The notes under the pieces are model-generated. The model did not search any database and had not been told where the DNA came from. It worked only from the letters and a program-made list of their open reading frames with translations. DNA of 64,000 bases from Thermotoga caldifontis AZM44c09 (GTDB lineage: Bacteria > Thermotogota > Thermotogae > Thermotogales > DSM-5069), in NCBI RefSeq assembly GCF_000828655.1, contig NZ_AP014509.1, positions 1,178,001-1,242,000 on the forward strand, in the 5' to 3' direction. Made by a program: the position numbers and the translations under genes. Below are positions 60,345 to 64,000 of the stretch, one piece after another (the first letter of the stretch is position 1; the number at the start of each line of letters is the position of its first letter).

Positions 60345-61217
60345 TCACCCCTTGACCCATCGTTCGAGCCTTCTACAGATCACGTTGGTGAGAATGTTGA
60401 GAATTAGACAACCCGAGAGCACCAACAGTGCGATGAAGAACAGAGCGCTGTAGTGAAGACTTCCCACGGCAACTTCGCCGATCTCGCTACCCAAGGTCGC
60501 GGTGAGCGGTCTTATTGGATCGAAAAACGATCTCACCAACACGTTGGCGCCGCCTGCAACCATGAGCACTATCATCGTCTCACCGAAAATTCTGTTGAAA
60601 ACACTCAGCATCGCGTTCACTATGCCTGGTGCGGCGTATTTGAGTTCGACCAGCAGTACGTGGATATCTTTCGCACCGAGTGCCACCGCTCCATCCACGA
60701 TGTGGCTCGGAACCTTCTCGATCGATTGGAACGTCAGGCTCGTCATGAAGGGTAACGTCAGAATTGACAGTACGATCGAAGCGTTCAAAAAATTCTGCGC
60801 GGTCCATGCCCCAGCCCTTAAGAAGAGATCGCCCAGAATCAGAACACCGAAGAGTCCGAACACTACGGACGGAACGCCACTCACATATTCCAAGATTCTG
60901 AGTACGACCTGTTTCTCTCTGTCGCGCGCGTATTTGTGCAGATAAAGTGCCACAGCCAAACCAACGATCCATACCCAGACGCTCGTCCAGACAGTCAAGA
61001 TCAGCGAGTTCAGCAACATCGTCCTGACACCAAACTCCGGTTCAAGTTCCCAGACCGGATACCAGTTGGGCGAAAACAGCCCCCACCCAACCTCTCTGAT
61101 GGCCCTGAGCGATTCTGAGAATATGAAGAATACTATCGCAAAAAGAGCCGCCGCTACGAGAACGGCAGCCACACTGGTGAAAAGAACGAACATGAACGAT
61201 GCGACTCTTTTCATCAT
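60345..61217 (-). CDS. pstC: Phosphate ABC transporter permease PstC
   Basis: 290 residues, six helices; SGVPSVVFGLFGVLILG and VDGAVALGAKDIHVLLVELK carry the Pst permease and EAA motifs. Partner of PstA. ATG start overlapping the pstS stop by 4 bases. Confidence 0.95.
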   Translation of the reverse strand: MMKRVASFMFVLFTSVAAVLVAAALFAIVFFIFSESLRAIREVGWGLFSPNWYPVWELEPEFGVRTMLLNSLILTVWTSVWVWIVGLAVALYLHKYARDREKQVVLRILEYVSGVPSVVFGLFGVLILGDLFLRAGAWTAQNFLNASIVLSILTLPFMTSLTFQSIEKVPSHIVDGAVALGAKDIHVLLVELKYAAPGIVNAMLSVFNRIFGETMIVLMVAGGANVLVRSFFDPIRPLTATLGSEIGEVAVGSLHYSALFFIALLVLSGCLILNILTNVICRRLERWVKG

Positions 61218-62050
61218 TCACCCGTTCCGTACGCCGGAACGAACCCAGCCTGTCTGACTATGCTCTGACCTTTCGGTGAGACGATGAACCTTAAGTAATC
61301 GCTCACGATGCCTTCCATCGGCCAGCTGTTGTTGAATCGGCTCAGATCGATGAACACGAACAGAGGCCTGCTGATCGGATAGGTCCCTTTGATGACGTTC
61401 TGAATGCTCGGTTCGACACCGTTCACTTTGAGTGCTTTCACTTTGTCCGTCACGTAACCCATACCTGTGTAAGCTATGGCGTACGGATTCTTTGCGACGC
61501 TCTCGATTTCCGCCTGGCTCGATTCGAGCATCTGCACCCTTGGACTGAGCTTGGCACCGTGGAGAACCTTTTCTACCCAGGTTTCGAAGGTTCCACTCGC
61601 GGTGTTTCTCGAATAGACGACGATCGTTCTTTTGGGAAGTTTTGGATCGACCTGGTTCCATTCCGTGATCTCGCCGGTGTAGATCTTCTTCAGCGTTTCG
61701 ATGGATATGTCGTCGATCGGCAGACTTGGATGCACGATCACGGACAGCGCGTCGTAGGCAACGAGTATGGGAACGAAGTATCTACCGGCTTTGTGCATTT
61801 CCTCGATCTCGGACGGTTTGAGGAACCTGCTGGAGTTCGCGATGTCTGTCGTTTCGTTGAAGAGCGCCTTGATACCCGTGGTGGAACCGGCACCCTCGAG
61901 CGTGACGGTCAGATTGGGATACATCTTCTGAAACTCCTCGACCCAAAGCTGTGCGATGGGATAAACCGTGTTCGAACCCTTGATCACGAGGGTTTGTCCG
62001 TACACCACCAGTGCGGTGAAGACCAACACAAGCAAGAAGACTTTCTTCAC
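61214..62050 (-). CDS. pstS: Phosphate-binding protein PstS
   Basis: 278 residues. Signal peptide MKKVFLLVLVFTALVVYG without a lipobox, so free in the periplasm. IKGSNTVYPIAQLWVEEF and GAGSTTGIKALFNETTDIANSSR (split: GAGSTTGIKAL, TDIANSSR) and RNTASGTFETW are phosphate-binding loops. Highest-affinity step of phosphate uptake; first gene of the operon. Confidence 0.95.
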   Translation of the reverse strand: MKKVFLLVLVFTALVVYGQTLVIKGSNTVYPIAQLWVEEFQKMYPNLTVTLEGAGSTTGIKALFNETTDIANSSRFLKPSEIEEMHKAGRYFVPILVAYDALSVIVHPSLPIDDISIETLKKIYTGEITEWNQVDPKLPKRTIVVYSRNTASGTFETWVEKVLHGAKLSPRVQMLESSQAEIESVAKNPYAIAYTGMGYVTDKVKALKVNGVEPSIQNVIKGTYPISRPLFVFIDLSRFNNSWPMEGIVSDYLRFIVSPKGQSIVRQAGFVPAYGTGE

Positions 62051-62080
62051 ACTGCCACCTCCTCGAACGGTTTTTCGATC

Positions 62081-62160
62081 TTATCTGACAGGAAAAACTT
62101 TTAGAGAGTGTGTGACAGCATAAAGGTTTTTTAAAACAACCGTGGCATTATCTGAACAGG
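62081..62160. promoter_or_regulatory. pstS/response-regulator intergenic region with repeated TTATCTG(A)ACAGG box
   Basis: TTATCTGACAGG at 62081-62092 (near pstS) and TTATCTGAACAGG at 62148-62160 (just before the regulator's ribosome site), same orientation, 67 bases apart, in the divergent promoter region. A candidate site for the PhoB-like regulator. Confidence 0.45.
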
Positions 62161-62173
62161 AGGGATCAACCGC

Positions 62174-62824
62174 GTGGCGCGCGTGCTGGTTGTGGAAGAT
62201 GAGGAAGACATACTGGACGTGGTGAGTAAGTATCTGATGATGGATTCGCACGAAGTTCGAACGGCGAAAACTCTTCAGGAGATGTACGAAGAAATAGAAA
62301 AAGGTTGCTTCGATGTGATCGTGCTCGATCTACTTTTACCGGACGGAGACGCGATGGACGAAATCCCCTCGATCAAGTTGGTCTGCCCGGAAACGTTCAT
62401 AATCGTGCTGACGGCGCTACGCGAAGACAGAAACAAGATACTCGGCCTGGAGCTGGGTGCAGATGATTACATGACGAAGCCGTTCAACCCGAGAGAACTC
62501 GTGGCCAGAGTCAGGGCGGTTCTGCGGCGTCGCGGCAGCTACGAGAAAGTACTCGCTCACAAGGACATGAAGCTGATCTTGCATGAAAGGACTCTGTTGG
62601 TGAACGATGAGGTCGTAGAGCTTTCTGGCAAAGAATTCGATATAATGCTCCTTTTCTTTGAAAATCCGAAGAAGGTGTTCACAAGGTCGGAGATACTGGA
62701 CAGAGTCTGGCGCGGTTCTGAACGGAACGAACGCATAGTCGATGTTTACATCAGTACACTCAGAAAGAAGATCGGGAAAGAAAGGCTGGTGACCGTAAGG
62801 GGTGTCGGTTACAAACTGGGATGA
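62174..62824 (+). CDS. OmpR/PhoB-family response regulator
   Basis: 216 residues: receiver domain with VVEDEED, phospho-accepting Asp in VIVLDLLLP, and MTKPFNP; then a winged helix (LSGKEFDIMLLFF, VYISTLRKKIG, TVRGVGYKLG). Placement next to pstSCAB-phoU makes it the PhoB/PhoP-like activator of phosphate-starvation genes. GTG start behind AGGAGGG. Confidence 0.92.
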   Translation: MARVLVVEDEEDILDVVSKYLMMDSHEVRTAKTLQEMYEEIEKGCFDVIVLDLLLPDGDAMDEIPSIKLVCPETFIIVLTALREDRNKILGLELGADDYMTKPFNPRELVARVRAVLRRRGSYEKVLAHKDMKLILHERTLLVNDEVVELSGKEFDIMLLFFENPKKVFTRSEILDRVWRGSERNERIVDVYISTLRKKIGKERLVTVRGVGYKLG

Positions 62825-63581
62825 ACTGGTTCAGAGATACAGGCCCGTTCTCCTCATCACACCCAGAAGTTTGATCTTCTACCCTTCCTCAGGCGATCCC
62901 TCCAGTGAAAAGCAGGTGCTCTCAGATTCAAAGGTATTCTTCGTGAACGCGGTTGCCCACGAGCTGTTTTCACCGCTCAGCGCAGCTATAGGGCTTTTGG
63001 AGCTCGCCAAAGAGGGGGAAATGGTGCAGGAGCATTTGCTCAAAATAGAAAAACATTTGCTGAGAATGCACCGCATCCTCGAGCAGCTCATATTGCTCTC
63101 GAAGATCGAGCAAGACAATTACGAGCCATTCTTGAGAAAGATCGATCTGGAAGGAATTTTGAGGGAGATAGTCCACGAGTACGAACAGAGAGCGGCACAG
63201 AAAAGAGTCGCCATTTCGATGGAAGGAACGAACGTGAGGGTTGAAGCCGATGAGGAAGCGTTGAAAATAGTGTTGAGGAACCTGGTTTCCAACGCGGTGA
63301 AGTATTCAAAAGAGGGAGGTATCGTTAAGATCACGAGATCGAACCGATTGCTCGTGATTCAGGATGAGGGACTCGGCATACCCGAACAGGAATTGAAGAA
63401 CGTCACGGCTCGTTTCTACAGGGCAAAGAACGTCAGGGGAGTTTCCGGAGCCGGTCTTGGTCTCGCGATTGTCAAGCATATTCTCAGAAGATTGAACGTC
63501 ACGTGGGCCATACATTCGCGCCTAAACGTTGGAACTACCGTTTTCCTGGAACTGGTTGGCGTGGAAGAAGACAACCTGTGA
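62802..63581 (+). CDS. Soluble PhoR-like histidine kinase without membrane segment
   Basis: 259 residues with HisKA (VAHELFSPLSAAIGLLEL, phospho-His) and HATPase (NLVSNAVKYS, DEGLGIP, GAGLGLAIVK). There is no membrane helix or sensor domain; the first 35 residues are of unclear nature. The GTG start overlaps the regulator by 23 bases. An ATG at 62821 overlapping the stop opens a different frame that soon ends. Likely senses phosphate via PhoU/Pst. Confidence 0.88.
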   Translation: MSVTNWDELVQRYRPVLLITPRSLIFYPSSGDPSSEKQVLSDSKVFFVNAVAHELFSPLSAAIGLLELAKEGEMVQEHLLKIEKHLLRMHRILEQLILLSKIEQDNYEPFLRKIDLEGILREIVHEYEQRAAQKRVAISMEGTNVRVEADEEALKIVLRNLVSNAVKYSKEGGIVKITRSNRLLVIQDEGLGIPEQELKNVTARFYRAKNVRGVSGAGLGLAIVKHILRRLNVTWAIHSRLNVGTTVFLELVGVEEDNL

Positions 63582-63691
63582 ACTTTTGCGATCTTTGTGA
63601 ATGTTGAAAGAGTCTGCTGCGCAGAGCTTTGTGTAGTTTCGCAGTAATGGGGCTTTAGTTACCAGCAGGAAAGGTCTGAGGATCGGTGGCG

Positions 63692-63729
63692 GTCCCATCT
63701 TTGACTGTGTGGGCCTGTTGGTATGGGAC
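63692..63729 (+). terminator. Weak hairpin downstream of the kinase gene
   Basis: GTCCCAT, 24 bases, ATGGGAC, then TTTTTATCTTT. Possible terminator. The rest of 63582-63878 shows no gene; TAAAAT at about 63796 could be a -10 for the next gene. Confidence 0.45.
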
Positions 63730-63878
63730 TTTTTATCTTTCGTGACCTTGTTGATCGTACAGAATTGTTTATGCCCTTCGCGATTCGAGCGTGATAAAAT
63801 GGACAGTAAAGATCTCTGTTGGATTGCATAGTGCCTGATCGTCCTGTGGTCCACCGCGTTGCCGAGGGGGGTGAGTGA

Positions 63879-64000
63879 ATGAAGCGGCACTGGTTACTTT
63901 TCACCATCTTTGTGGTTCTCGGCGTCTGGACGTTGATACCTGCCAAAGCGAGCAAGCCGTGCCTCATTGGATACTACGCACACTGCAGTTTCACTCCCAT
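63879..64000 (+). CDS. Secreted protein, N-terminal fragment
   Basis: ATG 63879 follows GAGGGGGGTGAG. The visible 40 residues are a signal peptide (MKRHWLLFTIFVVLGVWTL, cleavage likely near AKA) and KPCLIGYYAHCSFTP. It runs off the end. Not recognised; two cysteines ten residues apart suggest an exported small protein. Confidence 0.7.
   Translation, partial: MKRHWLLFTIFVVLGVWTLIPAKASKPCLIGYYAHCSFTP

Noticed and set aside
63522-63967. Minus-strand open frames at the right edge
   Set aside because: Opposite the kinase end and the secreted-protein start, which has a strong ribosome site and a signal peptide.
1-64000. CRISPR array, rRNA, tRNA, prophage or replication origin
   Set aside because: No regularly spaced repeats, no rRNA-like stretch, no convincing cloverleaf, no phage or dnaA-type genes noticed on reading; a tRNA scan would be needed to exclude tRNAs fully.

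Overview
The window is 64 kb of a thermophilic Thermotogae chromosome, most like Pseudothermotoga/Thermotoga. The evidence is gene content (TRAP and sugar ABC transporters with ROK regulators, TreT, a thermophile-type peroxiredoxin and ferritin, PstSCAB-PhoU), strong GGAGGTGA ribosome sites, frequent GTG/TTG starts, stop/start overlaps, and dense packing with few gaps. The genus is an inference from style; no rRNA is present to fix it. I saw no tRNA, rRNA or CRISPR array.

Layout. 1-7.3 kb (+): end of a DUF362/ferredoxin gene, S-adenosylhomocysteine hydrolase, a GH13-like protein with altered active-site histidines, a small unknown protein and a YhaN-like SMC-type ATPase. 7.3-15.2 kb (-): GGDEF/GAF membrane protein, a UDP-sugar oxidase/epimerase pair, a stand-alone fumarase beta-like domain, an M50 homologue that has lost HExxH, and a division cluster (rsmH-ftsL-PBP). 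15.5-25.4 kb: HAD hydrolase, lipoprotein, and a sugar-acid locus: TRAP transporter (dctPQM), SDR, RpiR regulator and hydroxyacid dehydrogenase on the minus strand, facing an ArsB/NhaD-type permease and an FGGY kinase on the plus strand. 25.4-30 kb (-): ABC exporter, PrmC, DUF59, two ferritin-like proteins and a peroxiredoxin. 30.1-30.7 kb: decayed IS200/IS605 TnpB with a right-end hairpin.

30.8-37 kb (-): unknown membrane protein, then a probable trehalose operon (binding protein, two permeases, TreT, ROK) with a clear promoter flanked by two CATGTTAC boxes. 37.2-45 kb: seven-bladed propeller, OsmC protein, EF-hand-like protein, TAXI-type TRAP operon with DUF1850, TM1266-like regulator and DegV. 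45.3-50.4 kb (+): second ROK plus sugar ABC operon and an atypical SDR. 50.4-56 kb: IspD, phosphate permease, pseudouridine synthase, LtaS-like sulfatase, MATE exporter.

56.2-58.1 kb (+): a three-gene operon that is the best candidate for an unusual system: a secreted protein with about four tandem cytochrome-b5-like domains, a 120-residue four-helix membrane protein with histidines spaced as in diheme b cytochromes, and a one-cysteine peroxiredoxin. 58.1-63.6 kb: pstSCAB-phoU diverging from a response regulator and a soluble histidine kinase. The window ends inside a secreted-protein gene.

The overall picture is a fermentative sugar and sugar-acid scavenger with several high-affinity importers, each beside its own regulator and first catabolic enzymes, plus oxygen/iron protection and phosphate-starvation modules.
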